A DNA stretch of 64,000 nucleotides, taken from Bacteroidota bacterium. GTDB lineage: Bacteria; Bacteroidota; Bacteroidia; UKL13-3. The notes beneath the pieces were generated by a model that saw only the letters and a program-made list of their open reading frames with translations, did no database searches and was not told where the DNA came from. Below, piece by piece: positions 28,223-36,996 of this stretch. The translations under genes and the position numbers were made by a program. Each line of letters opens with the position of its first letter. Position 1 is the stretch's first letter. The DNA lies in the NCBI GenBank assembly GCA_027482225.1, contig JAIXWD010000017.1, positions 62,001 to 126,000 of the forward strand, given 5' to 3'.

Positions 28223-29308
28223 ATGTTTATAGTTAACCGAATAGTATTTATTTTAAATAGCATAGCAATTTTAGCGCTACTGGCTACCTATGCTGCACCA
28301 TATATCAGCCCCGATTTGTTATGGCCAGTTGCTTTTTTAGGCTTAGCTTTTCCAGCGGTGGTTTTACTAAATGTGCTGTTCATTATCTATTGGTTGATCT
28401 TCTTTAACATGAAGTTTCTTTTTTCATTAGCAACAATCGTAATTGGATGGGGGCATATTACCAAATTTGTGCAGTTAAATGCAAAAAAGCTCGAGCAAAA
28501 ACAACCTCATTCAATTAATGTAATTACATTTAATGCAAGGTACTTTGGTTTGTTTGATGGAAAAGGAAAAGAAGATGTAGATATATTTTCGGAGAAACTA
28601 GATAAGCTTGCTCCAGATTTATTATGTGTGCAGGAGCTCAGTAATATTTCGGTTCCAGATTCTAGCATTGCTTATACCGCTTTTAAAAAGAAGTTCGAGA
28701 ATTATAATAGGGTAAATATTAAACTACAAAAGGGTAGGTGGCAGTGCGATAATATTGGTATTTTAACCAAGTTTCCTGTTGTAAATAAAGGTGTTGTTGA
28801 ACATGATCTAAGTAGCGGTAACTACACCATTTTTGCCGATATAGTTGCTTATGGAGATACCCTACGTATAATAGCAACCCACTTGCAATCTATTAAGTTT
28901 GAGCGTAGAGATTATGAGGCCGTTAAAGACATTAAATTAGAAAATGACGCAAAGAAAGTAGATGCCTACAAAAGCATTGTTTCTAAAATGAAATATGCTT
29001 TTTTAATGCGTGCAAAGCAAACAGATAGCATTGCCTATTTTATTGAAAAAAGTCCTTATAAGTTGATAGTTTGTGGCGATTTTAACGACTCCCCATTATC
29101 CTACGCATACCGCACTATTAAAGGGGAAATGAAAGATGCATTTACTGAAGCTGGTAGTGGATTTGGAAGAACCTATGTTGGCGCTATGCCTAGCTTTAGG
29201 ATTGATTACATTTTTGGTGACAACCGCTTTATCTTTTATAATTATTATGCTAAGGCTTTTGATTTTAGCGACCATAAAATGGTGAGTTGCAGTATTAAAA
29301 TAAAATAG
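28223..29308 (+). CDS. endonuclease/exonuclease/phosphatase family membrane protein
   Basis: 361 residues: two or three N-terminal transmembrane helices (about 5-75) anchor an EEP-fold domain. Active-site pieces are NVITFNARYFG near residue 98, DLLCVQELSN near 132, IATHLQS near 216, VCGDFNDSPLSYAYR near 284 and the terminal FDFSDHKMVSC. The catalytic domain should face the periplasm or cytoplasm according to helix number, which I cannot settle. Substrate unknown; related proteins cut DNA, RNA or phospholipids. It forms an operon with the two rhomboid genes. Confidence 0.85.
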   Translation: MFIVNRIVFILNSIAILALLATYAAPYISPDLLWPVAFLGLAFPAVVLLNVLFIIYWLIFFNMKFLFSLATIVIGWGHITKFVQLNAKKLEQKQPHSINVITFNARYFGLFDGKGKEDVDIFSEKLDKLAPDLLCVQELSNISVPDSSIAYTAFKKKFENYNRVNIKLQKGRWQCDNIGILTKFPVVNKGVVEHDLSSGNYTIFADIVAYGDTLRIIATHLQSIKFERRDYEAVKDIKLENDAKKVDAYKSIVSKMKYAFLMRAKQTDSIAYFIEKSPYKLIVCGDFNDSPLSYAYRTIKGEMKDAFTEAGSGFGRTYVGAMPSFRIDYIFGDNRFIFYNYYAKAFDFSDHKMVSCSIKIK

Positions 29309-29311
29309 CAT

Positions 29312-29896
29312 TTAATCTGCATTATTTTCTGCTTGATTCTGCTTATATATTTTATACCAACTTATAAAACCTCCCACACAAATAAGCGTGTATACCACCA
29401 TTAAACCAGCGTAGTAAAATAATTCTTGTTGGTAGTAAAGCATAACACTAAACGCATTTAGAGCAAACCAATACACCCAGCTTGTTAAAATTTTTCTAGC
29501 CTCTTTTATTGATGCCAATAAACCAAAAACAGTAATAAAACTATCTAAGTATGGGCTTGCACTGTCGGTGTATTTATCAAATAAAAACGCACACAACAAG
29601 CTTAGCAAAGAAAAAAGGGAAATAAATTTAAGGTGAGTAGTAATATGCCAATTGTGAATGTGTTCGTTTTTTCGCTCTGCCTTTTTCCAATACCATAAAC
29701 CGTATACACCTACTAATGCGTAATACAAACTTATAATTGATTGAGCGTAAATTTTAGTTTGATAAAAAAGCCATATCCCTATTAATGATGATGCAATACC
29801 AAACCACCAGCCAATAGTTTTCTCGCGCATTAAAAGCAAGCTGTATAATATACTTAAACCCGCACCTGCAATTTCAAGGTAATTGGTAAACATCAT
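29312..29896 (-). CDS. PnuC-family vitamin transporter (probably PnuT-like)
   Basis: Inner-membrane transporter of 194 residues with about seven helices. PnuC features: NYLEIAGAGLSILYSLLLMREK at the N-terminus, WWFGIASSLIGIWLFYQTKIYAQ and YALVGVYGLWYWKK near residue 70, then a C-terminal region with WVYWFALNAFSVMLYY. PnuC carries nicotinamide riboside, but homologues next to TPP-controlled genes (PnuT) carry thiamin. Here the gene is divergent from a riboswitch-controlled TonB receptor, so thiamin is the better guess (inference). Its stop lies 3 bp from that of the EEP gene. Confidence 0.85.
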   Translation of the reverse strand: MMFTNYLEIAGAGLSILYSLLLMREKTIGWWFGIASSLIGIWLFYQTKIYAQSIISLYYALVGVYGLWYWKKAERKNEHIHNWHITTHLKFISLFSLLSLLCAFLFDKYTDSASPYLDSFITVFGLLASIKEARKILTSWVYWFALNAFSVMLYYQQELFYYAGLMVVYTLICVGGFISWYKIYKQNQAENNAD

Positions 29897-29972
29897 GCTT
29901 CAAAACTATGGATATTTTATTTCGTTGCTAATGTCTTTTTAAATCAATTTATATAAATCAAAAATCTAATTA

Positions 29973-29980
29973 TACATTTG
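29973..29980 (+). promoter_or_regulatory. -7 element of the TPP-controlled receptor promoter
   Basis: TACATTTG matches TAnnTTTG exactly and ends 4 bp before the 5' edge of the riboswitch, as expected for a transcript starting at the aptamer. No clear -33 element. Confidence 0.5.
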
Positions 29981-29984
29981 CACC

Positions 29985-30075
29985 TGTCTTTGGGGTGGTA
30001 ATGGGTTTTAAAACCTATTGCCTGAGATCATACCCTTGGAACCTGCCGAGGTAATGCTCGCGAAGGGAGTAGACA
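29985..30075 (+). ncRNA. TPP riboswitch (thi-box)
   Basis: The aptamer closes with TGTCT (29985-29989) pairing AGACA (30071-30075). It contains GGGGTGG, the CTGAGA T-loop motif (30022-30027), ACCCTTGGAACCTG and GGTAATGCTCGCGAAGGGA, all in the order of the THI element. It binds thiamin pyrophosphate and should control the TonB-dependent receptor gene 124 bp downstream through the terminator at 30149-30175. Confidence 0.95.
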
Positions 30076-30148
30076 AACTCATGGTTATTTATTTAGTTGG
30101 TGCACAATCTAACTCAGTAATCATTCCAAGAAGGTAAACAATTGATTT

Positions 30149-30175
30149 CAGCAACCTACCCCGGTTGCTGTTTTT
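30149..30175 (+). terminator. riboswitch expression-platform terminator
   Basis: Perfect 8-bp stem CAGCAACC / GGTTGCTG with TACCCC loop, followed by TTTTT, placed between the aptamer and the receptor start codon. It indicates control by premature termination when TPP is bound. Confidence 0.8.
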
Positions 30176-30199
30176 GTTTAACCTTAATTAATTTATGTA

Positions 30200-32662
30200 A
30201 TGAAAAAATTATTTGGACTCATGCTTGCAATTGGATTGCAGGTTACTGTCTATGCACAACAAAATGTTAGCGGCACAGTTAAAAACGCATCAACGCAACT
30301 AACTTTGGCTGATGTGTCTGTACATTTAAGTTCTATTAAAAATGTAATCCGAACCGCACTTACCAACGAAAAGGGTGAGTTTACTTTTAAAAATCTAGGT
30401 AAAGGACAGTACACTTTAACCGTAAGTTTTGTTGGATTTAAAACCATTTCTAAAAACGTAATTGTTGGAGATGTAAGCATTACGGATATGCTATTAATGT
30501 TGGAGCCCGCAACGGTTTTGAGTGGAGAAGCATTGGTACAAGCAACACGTGCAAAAGATAACAATGCTTCCACATTTACAAACATAAATAAACAAGAGCT
30601 GGCAAAACAAAACTTCGGCCAAGACTTACCATTTTTGTTAAACCTTACACCTTCAACTGTAATTAATTCTGATGCGGGCGCAGGTATCGGTTATACTGGT
30701 ATTCGTATTCGTGGTATTGACCCCACAAGAACCAATGTTACTATAAATGGTATTCCAGTTAATGATGCCGAATCTCATGGAACATTTTGGGTAAATACTC
30801 CCGATTTGGCATCCTCTGTAGAAAACATTCAGGTACAACGTGGTGTCGGTACATCTACAAATGGTGCTGCTGCTTTTGGTGCAAGCATTAATATTCAAAC
30901 AGATGGTTTATCGCATAAGCCATTTGCAGAAATAGCTAATTCTTTGGGTTCATTTAATACCAGAAAACATAGTGTAAAATTTGGTACAGGATTGTTAGAC
31001 AACGGTTGGGCATTTGATTTACGTTTGTCTAAGTTAAATTCAGATGGTTTTATTGATAGGTCGTCTTCAGATTTAAAATCGTTTTTTACTAGCGCTAGTC
31101 GCTACGGTAAAAAAAGTTTATTTAAGGTAAACGTTTTTTCGGGTAAAGAAGTAACTTATCAAGCATGGAATGGCATTCCAGAACCTCGTTTAAAAAATAA
31201 CTTAGAAGGTATGAATGAGTATGCCAACCTAATTGGAACAGACTTAAATCACTTGCTTAAATCAGGTAATAGAACTTATAATGAGTTTACTTATAAAAAC
31301 CAAGTAGATAACTATCAGCAAGATCATTACCAACTTTTTTATACTTATTTACCCAATAAGTATTTAAAATTAAATATTGGAGCGCATTATACTTATGGCC
31401 GTGGTTATTATGAAGAGTTTAAACCAGGTGAGCGTTTATCAAAATACAAGCTTAATGATGTGATTCTTGTTAATGATACCGTAAGAAGTAGTGACATTGT
31501 AAGAAGACGTTGGTTAGATAATGATTTTTATGGTGTGGTGTTTTCTGCCATTTACGAGAAAAATAAGTTAACTGCCACATTTGGTGGTGGAGCCAATGTT
31601 TATGAAGGTCGTCACTTTGGCGAATTGGTATGGTCGCATTATGCAAGCAATAGTTTTTTAGGAACACGTTTTTATGATGGTAACTCAATCAAAAAAGAAG
31701 TGAACTTTTATGGTAAAGCGAATTATCAATTCACAGATAAATTTAGCTCTTTTGTTGATCTTCAAGTTCGTTCAATTAATTACGATTTAAAAGGCGTTGA
31801 TCTAAATGGGTCAAATTATAATCCGTATGATTTTAGTTTGAATTACTTATTCTTTAATCCTAAGGCTGGTTTGTCTTATGCATTTAATCAGCGTACCAAT
31901 TTATACGCATACTTTGGTATTGCCAATCGCGAGCCTGAGCGTAAAGACATTATTCAAGCTCCAGTTAATAATGTTCCAACATCGGAAAGGTTGTTTAACT
32001 ATGAGCTAGGTTTTAGAAAACGCATGAATAAATTTAGTGTAGAAGCAAATGCCTATTACATGGATTACCAAAATCAGCTTGTAAATACCGGACAAATTAA
32101 TGATGTGGGTGCATATAATCGTGTAAATGTGGCAAGCAGCTATAGGGCAGGTATTGAACTATTGGGGGGAGTACAATTATTAAAAAAACTTCGTTGGCAG
32201 GCAACGTTAACTTATAGCCAGAATCGAATTTATCATTTTACTGAGTATATTGATGATTGGGATAATGGAACCCAGATAACCGAAATACATCATCAAAAGA
32301 AAATTGGTTTTTCACCAGATTGGATTGCATCCTCGGTATTAAGTTATACACCTGTTAAGCAATTACAAGTTGATTTGATTACAAAATATGTTTCAGAACA
32401 GTACTTGGATAATACAGAAAATGATAAAAGAAAATTGGATGCTTTTTTGGTCAACGATATTCGAATTAACTATGATTTACCGATTACTTTTATGTTTAAC
32501 TCAATTCGCTTAGGTGTATTGATTAATAATATACTTGATGTAAACTACGAGCCGAATGGATATACCTTTAGCGGTATAACTGGTGGTAGGCGATACGATT
32601 TCAACTATTACTATCCGCAAGCTGGAACAAACATATTAGCTAATTTAATTTTAAGATTTTAA
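30200..32662 (+). CDS. TonB-dependent outer-membrane receptor, TPP-regulated (thiamin or precursor uptake)
   Basis: 820 residues. Signal peptide MKKLFGLMLAIGLQVTVYAQ; carboxypeptidase-regulatory-like domain (about 22-105: VSGTVKNASTQLTLADVSV); plug domain (about 120-230) with GIRIRGIDPTRTNVTINGIPVNDAES and VQRGVGTSTNGAAAFG; 22-stranded barrel ending in LANLILRF with terminal Phe. It lacks an STN domain, so it is a transporter and not a signalling receptor. Because a TPP riboswitch and terminator precede it, it most likely imports thiamin or a related compound (Omr1-type; inference from regulation). Confidence 0.93.
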   Translation: MKKLFGLMLAIGLQVTVYAQQNVSGTVKNASTQLTLADVSVHLSSIKNVIRTALTNEKGEFTFKNLGKGQYTLTVSFVGFKTISKNVIVGDVSITDMLLMLEPATVLSGEALVQATRAKDNNASTFTNINKQELAKQNFGQDLPFLLNLTPSTVINSDAGAGIGYTGIRIRGIDPTRTNVTINGIPVNDAESHGTFWVNTPDLASSVENIQVQRGVGTSTNGAAAFGASINIQTDGLSHKPFAEIANSLGSFNTRKHSVKFGTGLLDNGWAFDLRLSKLNSDGFIDRSSSDLKSFFTSASRYGKKSLFKVNVFSGKEVTYQAWNGIPEPRLKNNLEGMNEYANLIGTDLNHLLKSGNRTYNEFTYKNQVDNYQQDHYQLFYTYLPNKYLKLNIGAHYTYGRGYYEEFKPGERLSKYKLNDVILVNDTVRSSDIVRRRWLDNDFYGVVFSAIYEKNKLTATFGGGANVYEGRHFGELVWSHYASNSFLGTRFYDGNSIKKEVNFYGKANYQFTDKFSSFVDLQVRSINYDLKGVDLNGSNYNPYDFSLNYLFFNPKAGLSYAFNQRTNLYAYFGIANREPERKDIIQAPVNNVPTSERLFNYELGFRKRMNKFSVEANAYYMDYQNQLVNTGQINDVGAYNRVNVASSYRAGIELLGGVQLLKKLRWQATLTYSQNRIYHFTEYIDDWDNGTQITEIHHQKKIGFSPDWIASSVLSYTPVKQLQVDLITKYVSEQYLDNTENDKRKLDAFLVNDIRINYDLPITFMFNSIRLGVLINNILDVNYEPNGYTFSGITGGRRYDFNYYYPQAGTNILANLILRF

Positions 32663-32663
32663 T

Positions 32664-32692
32664 AAAAACGGGAAGCAAGGCTTCCCGTTTTT
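32664..32692. terminator. bidirectional terminator between receptor and Fic genes
   Basis: Perfect 13-bp stem AAAAACGGGAAGC / GCTTCCCGTTTTT with AAG loop. A-run and T-run on both sides allow use in both directions for these convergent genes. Confidence 0.85.
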
Positions 32693-33746
32693 ATTTTCCA
32701 ATAATATCAATGTATCTTAACAATGCATCATGCTCTGTTTCGGCAACTAAGAGTAAAAAATCATTTTTGCCTTTATTAGTTTGAACCTTCTCAAGTGCGT
32801 TGTAGTAAGCCATTCTACTTTTTGCATCGCCTTTAATATTGGCTATAATGTATCCATGTTTTAGCAATATTAAATTCATTACTAATCTTGATGTGCGTCC
32901 ATTTCCATCAATAAAAGGATGAATAGTAACCAGTTTTTCGTGCATCTCTGCAGCTAAAATTACTGGGTGTATTTTTGTTTTGTTGGTTTGGTACCAAATA
33001 AAATATTCTTCCATTTTTTTTGCAACTAAAAAAGGAGCAGGAGGAACATGTGCGCTACCTTTAATCATTACTTGAACACTTCTGTACTTTCCTGCATTTG
33101 CCTGATCAATACCTCTTAAAATTAAATTGTGTAAGGTTAAAACCTCGCGTTCATTTACATCCGATTTTTTATCGATTAAATGTTTAACATAATCAATGGC
33201 TTCTTTGTGGTTAACAGCTTCTAAATGCTCACGCATGGTTTTACCACTAATTGTTAAACCTTCGTTAATTACTAAATCAGTTTCTTTTAGCGTAAGTGTA
33301 TTGCCCTCAATTCGGTTGCTTTCAAATGTGTATTCTAGCTCAAGTGCTTGTGCAATACGATAGCTATCAAACTCGCGAAATTTATCAAGTTTCTTTTTTA
33401 GCTTATCTATTTGAGATAAAAGTGTTTTAAGCCCCCTAGGCGTAGTAATGTTTTGAGGTTGATTGTTTTTGTATTTAACTTGTTCTTCGGCAGCAACAAT
33501 GGCTTTAAGGGCTAATTCGTCATTTCCTATCTCATAGAGTATTTTTTCTTTGAGCCAGTCTATCAGTAGGGTTTCCGTATTTAAATCTAATATTTCGGCA
33601 AGTTTTATTACCTGCTTACGTGTTGGTTTTCTTGCGCCCGATTCAAATTTACTAACTAAAGCTTGATCAATACCAAGTTGTTGAGCTACTTCGCGTGTCA
33701 TTAAGCCTTTTTTTTCTCTGGCTGTTTTAAGTATTGATTTCATCAT
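32691..33746 (-). CDS. HTH-Fic protein (self-inhibited AMP transferase)
   Basis: 351 residues. An N-terminal XRE-type helix-turn-helix (MTREVAQQLGIDQALVSKFESG) is followed by a helical linker and a Fic domain. The Fic core HPFIDGNGRTSR (near residue 245) has the catalytic His and anion-binding loop. TFESNRIEGN near 143 is the S/T-xxx-E-G/N inhibitory-helix motif, so it is a class II, self-inhibited enzyme. The start at 33744-33746 (or the adjacent ATG) is chosen because a -7 element (33764-33771) and palindrome lie inside the longer reading. It probably AMPylates a protein target and represses itself. Confidence 0.88.
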   Translation of the reverse strand: MMKSILKTAREKKGLMTREVAQQLGIDQALVSKFESGARKPTRKQVIKLAEILDLNTETLLIDWLKEKILYEIGNDELALKAIVAAEEQVKYKNNQPQNITTPRGLKTLLSQIDKLKKKLDKFREFDSYRIAQALELEYTFESNRIEGNTLTLKETDLVINEGLTISGKTMREHLEAVNHKEAIDYVKHLIDKKSDVNEREVLTLHNLILRGIDQANAGKYRSVQVMIKGSAHVPPAPFLVAKKMEEYFIWYQTNKTKIHPVILAAEMHEKLVTIHPFIDGNGRTSRLVMNLILLKHGYIIANIKGDAKSRMAYYNALEKVQTNKGKNDFLLLVAETEHDALLRYIDIIGK

Positions 33747-33755
33747 GATTGAAAA

Positions 33756-33771
33756 TGTCATGACAAAAATA
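33756..33771 (-). promoter_or_regulatory. Fic gene promoter -7 element with overlapping palindrome
   Basis: On the minus strand TATTTTTG (33771-33764) matches TAnnTTTG. The perfect 10-bp palindrome TGTCATGACA (33756-33765) overlaps its end and the expected start site, a suitable operator for the encoded helix-turn-helix domain. Confidence 0.45.
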
Positions 33772-33805
33772 GTCATTATTTTCTTTTAAAAAATAACTAA
33801 TCCAT

Positions 33806-36682
33806 TTATTTTTTATCCTTCAGTTCATTTTTTAAATAAATCCCAGTATGACTTCTTTTTTCTTTACTTATTTCTTCCGGTGTGCCAACGCATAAAACTT
33901 CACCACCATATTTACCACCTTCTGGTCCAATATCAATAACGTAATCTGCAACTTTAACCATATCTAGATTATGTTCTATTACTAATACGGTATTGCCCTT
34001 GTCAACTAGTTTTTGTAATACATCTAATAATACTTTTACATCCTCAAAATGTAATCCAGTTGTGGGCTCATCTAAAATGTAAAATGTATTTCCGGTATCT
34101 CGTTTACTTAATTCTGTGGCTAATTTTACTCGTTGTGCCTCACCACCACTTAGTGTGGTACTTTGTTGACCAAGTGTAATGTAACCCAAACCAACATCAT
34201 TTAATGCCTCAATTCTTCTAAGTATTTGCGGTGTATTTTCAAAAAATTTTACAGCCTCTTCTATACTCATATCAAGCACATCATTAATAGATTTGCCTTT
34301 GTACCTTACTTCAAGTGTTTCTCTATTATAACGTTTACCGTTACAGGTTTCACACTTAACATATACGTCAGGTAAAAAATTCATCTCTATTGTTCGCATA
34401 CCTGCTCCCTGGCAGGTTTCGCATCTACCACCTTTAACATTAAAAGAAAATCGTCCTGGTTTATAGCCTCTTATTTTTGATTCGGGTAAGCTGGCAAATA
34501 AGTTGCGGATGTCTGAAAAAACCTCAACATAAGTTGCTGGATTACTTCTAGGAGTTCTACCAATTGGACTTTGATCTATGTCAATTACTTTATCTACATG
34601 TTCAATACCACTAACTTTTTTGTAAGCAAGTGGCTTTTGATGTGAGCCATAAAAGTGTTGGCGTAAAATTGGATAGAGGGTATCATTAATCAATGTTGAC
34701 TTACCACTACCACTAACACCTGTTACAGCTATAAATTTACCTAGAGGGAAATCAACAGAAATATTTTTTAGATTATTACCTGATGCTCCTTTTAATGACA
34801 AGGTTTTTCCATTTCCTTTTCTTCGCGTTACAGGAACCTCAATTTGTTTTTTACCATTTAGGTATTGCGCTGTGAGCGAATCTGATTTCAAAATATCACT
34901 CCAGCTTCCTTGAGCTGCAATGTGACCACCATGAATACCAGCTCCATAACCTATGTCAAGAATATAATCACTTTCGGCCATCATATCCTTGTCATGCTCT
35001 ACTACAATTACACTATTACCTACATCACGTAGCTCTTTAAGCGAGTGAATTAATCTGTTGTTATCTCTTTGATGTAGTCCAATACTTGGCTCATCTAAAA
35101 TATATAAAACGCCCACCAATTGCGAACCAATTTGCGTTGCTAATCTTATGCGTTGAGCCTCCCCACCGCTTAACGTTCTTGATGGCGAATTTAGTGTTAA
35201 GTAATCAATGCCTACACCTAACAAAAATTTTATTCGGTTACGAATTTCCTTTAAAATTTCTGATGCAATAATCAGTTGTTTTTTGTCAAGGTATTTTTCA
35301 ATATTTTCAAACCATTCTCCTAATGCAGTTATCTCTAATGATGCAAGTTCACTAATGTTCTTACCTCCAATTTTATAATGAAGTGATTCTTTTTTTAATC
35401 TTGCACCACCGCAATCTGGGCATGCATCTATAGTCATAAATTCTTCTGCCCATTTTACAACAGAATCACTACTTTTTTCGTGATAGTGTCTGGTAATAAA
35501 TGGAATCAATCCTTCCCATGTTGCGGTATAATTTTGAGTATAACCACTGTTGTATTGATACGGAATAACCAACGTTTCATCGCTACCAAGCAAAATTACG
35601 TCAAGTGCTTCACGGCTAATTTTTTCAATTGGATCTGCAAAACTAAATTTATATTTTTTAGCTATTTCACGTAGTTGCAAAAAGGTCCAATTGTCTCTAG
35701 GCTCACCTAATGGTGTAATAGCCCCTTTGTTTATACTTATTTTTTTATCAGGTATAATATTGTTTTCATCTAAGACACTTACCACACCAAGTCCATCACA
35801 TTTTGTGCATGCACCATATGGTGAGTTAAATGAAAAAGTGTTTGGTTGAGGTTCGTCATAACTAATTCCACTTTTAGGGTCCATCAAAAATTTACTAAAG
35901 TGAAATGCTTTTTCTTGTTTACCATCTCCAACCAATAAAACAAGAGTTCCCTTACCCATTTTAAGCGCACTTTTTACACTTTCGTTTATCCTAAATCTAT
36001 TGTCTTTTTTAGCATCAACCCGATCAATCAAAACTTCAATATCATGAATTTTATATCGGTCGGCTTGCATTTTGGGTGTAATATCTTTTACCTCTCCATC
36101 AAGCCTAACTTTTGTAAAACCTTGTTTACGTATCTGCTCAAAAAGTTCTCGGTAATGTCCTTTTCTTCCTTTTACTAATGGTGCTAATATCGCAATTTTG
36201 CTGCCTTCAAACTCTTGTATAATTCCCGAAACAATTTGCTCTTCGGTCATTTTTACCATCTTTTCACCACTTACATAACTGAATGCATCGGCCGCTCTTG
36301 CATAAAGCAATCGCATAAAATCATAAATTTCGGTTATGGTTCCTACTGTAGATCGTGGGTTTTTATTTACTGTTTTCTGTTCTATTGATATTACTGGTGA
36401 TAGGCCATTAATTTTATCTACATCAGGTCGCTCCATGTTACCAATGAATTGGCGTGCATATGCGCTAAAACTTTCCATATACCTGCGCTGACCTTCTGCA
36501 AAAATTGTATCAAAAGCTAATGATGATTTACCACTACCGCTTATGCCTGTAATGGTAACTAATTTATTGCGCGGAATGCGAACATCAATATTTTTAAGAT
36601 TATGCTCTCTTGCGCCAAGTATTTCAATATATTCATCTTCGTTAATCGAATCAACAGATTCGGATTTTTTTGTTTTTGCCAT
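33806..36682 (-). CDS. uvrA: excinuclease ABC subunit A
   Basis: Damage-recognition ATPase of nucleotide excision repair, 958 residues, usual length. Two ABC ATPase modules: Walker A GISGSGKSSLAFD near residue 47 and GVSGSGKSTLIND near 653; ABC signatures SRTLSGGEAQRIRLA and STTLSGGEAQRVKLA; two zinc modules CTKCDGLGV / CPDCGGARL and CETCQGAGM / CETCNGKRY. A TACTTTCG at 36724-36731 (minus strand) is a plausible -7 element. The gene stands alone; the Fic gene follows by about 60 bp. Confidence 0.97.
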   Translation of the reverse strand: MAKTKKSESVDSINEDEYIEILGAREHNLKNIDVRIPRNKLVTITGISGSGKSSLAFDTIFAEGQRRYMESFSAYARQFIGNMERPDVDKINGLSPVISIEQKTVNKNPRSTVGTITEIYDFMRLLYARAADAFSYVSGEKMVKMTEEQIVSGIIQEFEGSKIAILAPLVKGRKGHYRELFEQIRKQGFTKVRLDGEVKDITPKMQADRYKIHDIEVLIDRVDAKKDNRFRINESVKSALKMGKGTLVLLVGDGKQEKAFHFSKFLMDPKSGISYDEPQPNTFSFNSPYGACTKCDGLGVVSVLDENNIIPDKKISINKGAITPLGEPRDNWTFLQLREIAKKYKFSFADPIEKISREALDVILLGSDETLVIPYQYNSGYTQNYTATWEGLIPFITRHYHEKSSDSVVKWAEEFMTIDACPDCGGARLKKESLHYKIGGKNISELASLEITALGEWFENIEKYLDKKQLIIASEILKEIRNRIKFLLGVGIDYLTLNSPSRTLSGGEAQRIRLATQIGSQLVGVLYILDEPSIGLHQRDNNRLIHSLKELRDVGNSVIVVEHDKDMMAESDYILDIGYGAGIHGGHIAAQGSWSDILKSDSLTAQYLNGKKQIEVPVTRRKGNGKTLSLKGASGNNLKNISVDFPLGKFIAVTGVSGSGKSTLINDTLYPILRQHFYGSHQKPLAYKKVSGIEHVDKVIDIDQSPIGRTPRSNPATYVEVFSDIRNLFASLPESKIRGYKPGRFSFNVKGGRCETCQGAGMRTIEMNFLPDVYVKCETCNGKRYNRETLEVRYKGKSINDVLDMSIEEAVKFFENTPQILRRIEALNDVGLGYITLGQQSTTLSGGEAQRVKLATELSKRDTGNTFYILDEPTTGLHFEDVKVLLDVLQKLVDKGNTVLVIEHNLDMVKVADYVIDIGPEGGKYGGEVLCVGTPEEISKEKRSHTGIYLKNELKDKK

Positions 36683-36996
36683 GAAAGTAAATTAGCCATT
36701 TAATACAGCTAGATTATTAACCACGAAAGTAGGGTTATTGTTTGAGGTGTAAAAGACTTAATATACAACCATAAATTATACATTGTAGCATAATGTAGGA
36801 GTTTAATATTTATATACAACTTTTGTTAAATCCACATTGGAACTGCGGTTTTCAAATTGCTTTTACAATACAATCAACATAGAATGTGCTTTAGGCACCA
36901 CTTAAGTTTGATGGCTAAACCAACCTTCTTTTTTTCTTTTATGTTTTCATTAATAGGTTTCGGAATAATAATCAGGGATTAAGTTATTTTAGCGGC
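36683..36996. other. divergent intergenic region, uvrA / isoaspartyl peptidase gene
   Basis: 314 bp between divergent genes. It holds the likely uvrA -7 element (36724-36731, minus). No SOS box that I could recognise and no small gene. Confidence 0.45.

Noticed and set aside
36683..36996. SOS (LexA) box upstream of uvrA
   Set aside because: No palindrome resembling known LexA sites was recognised in the divergent region.
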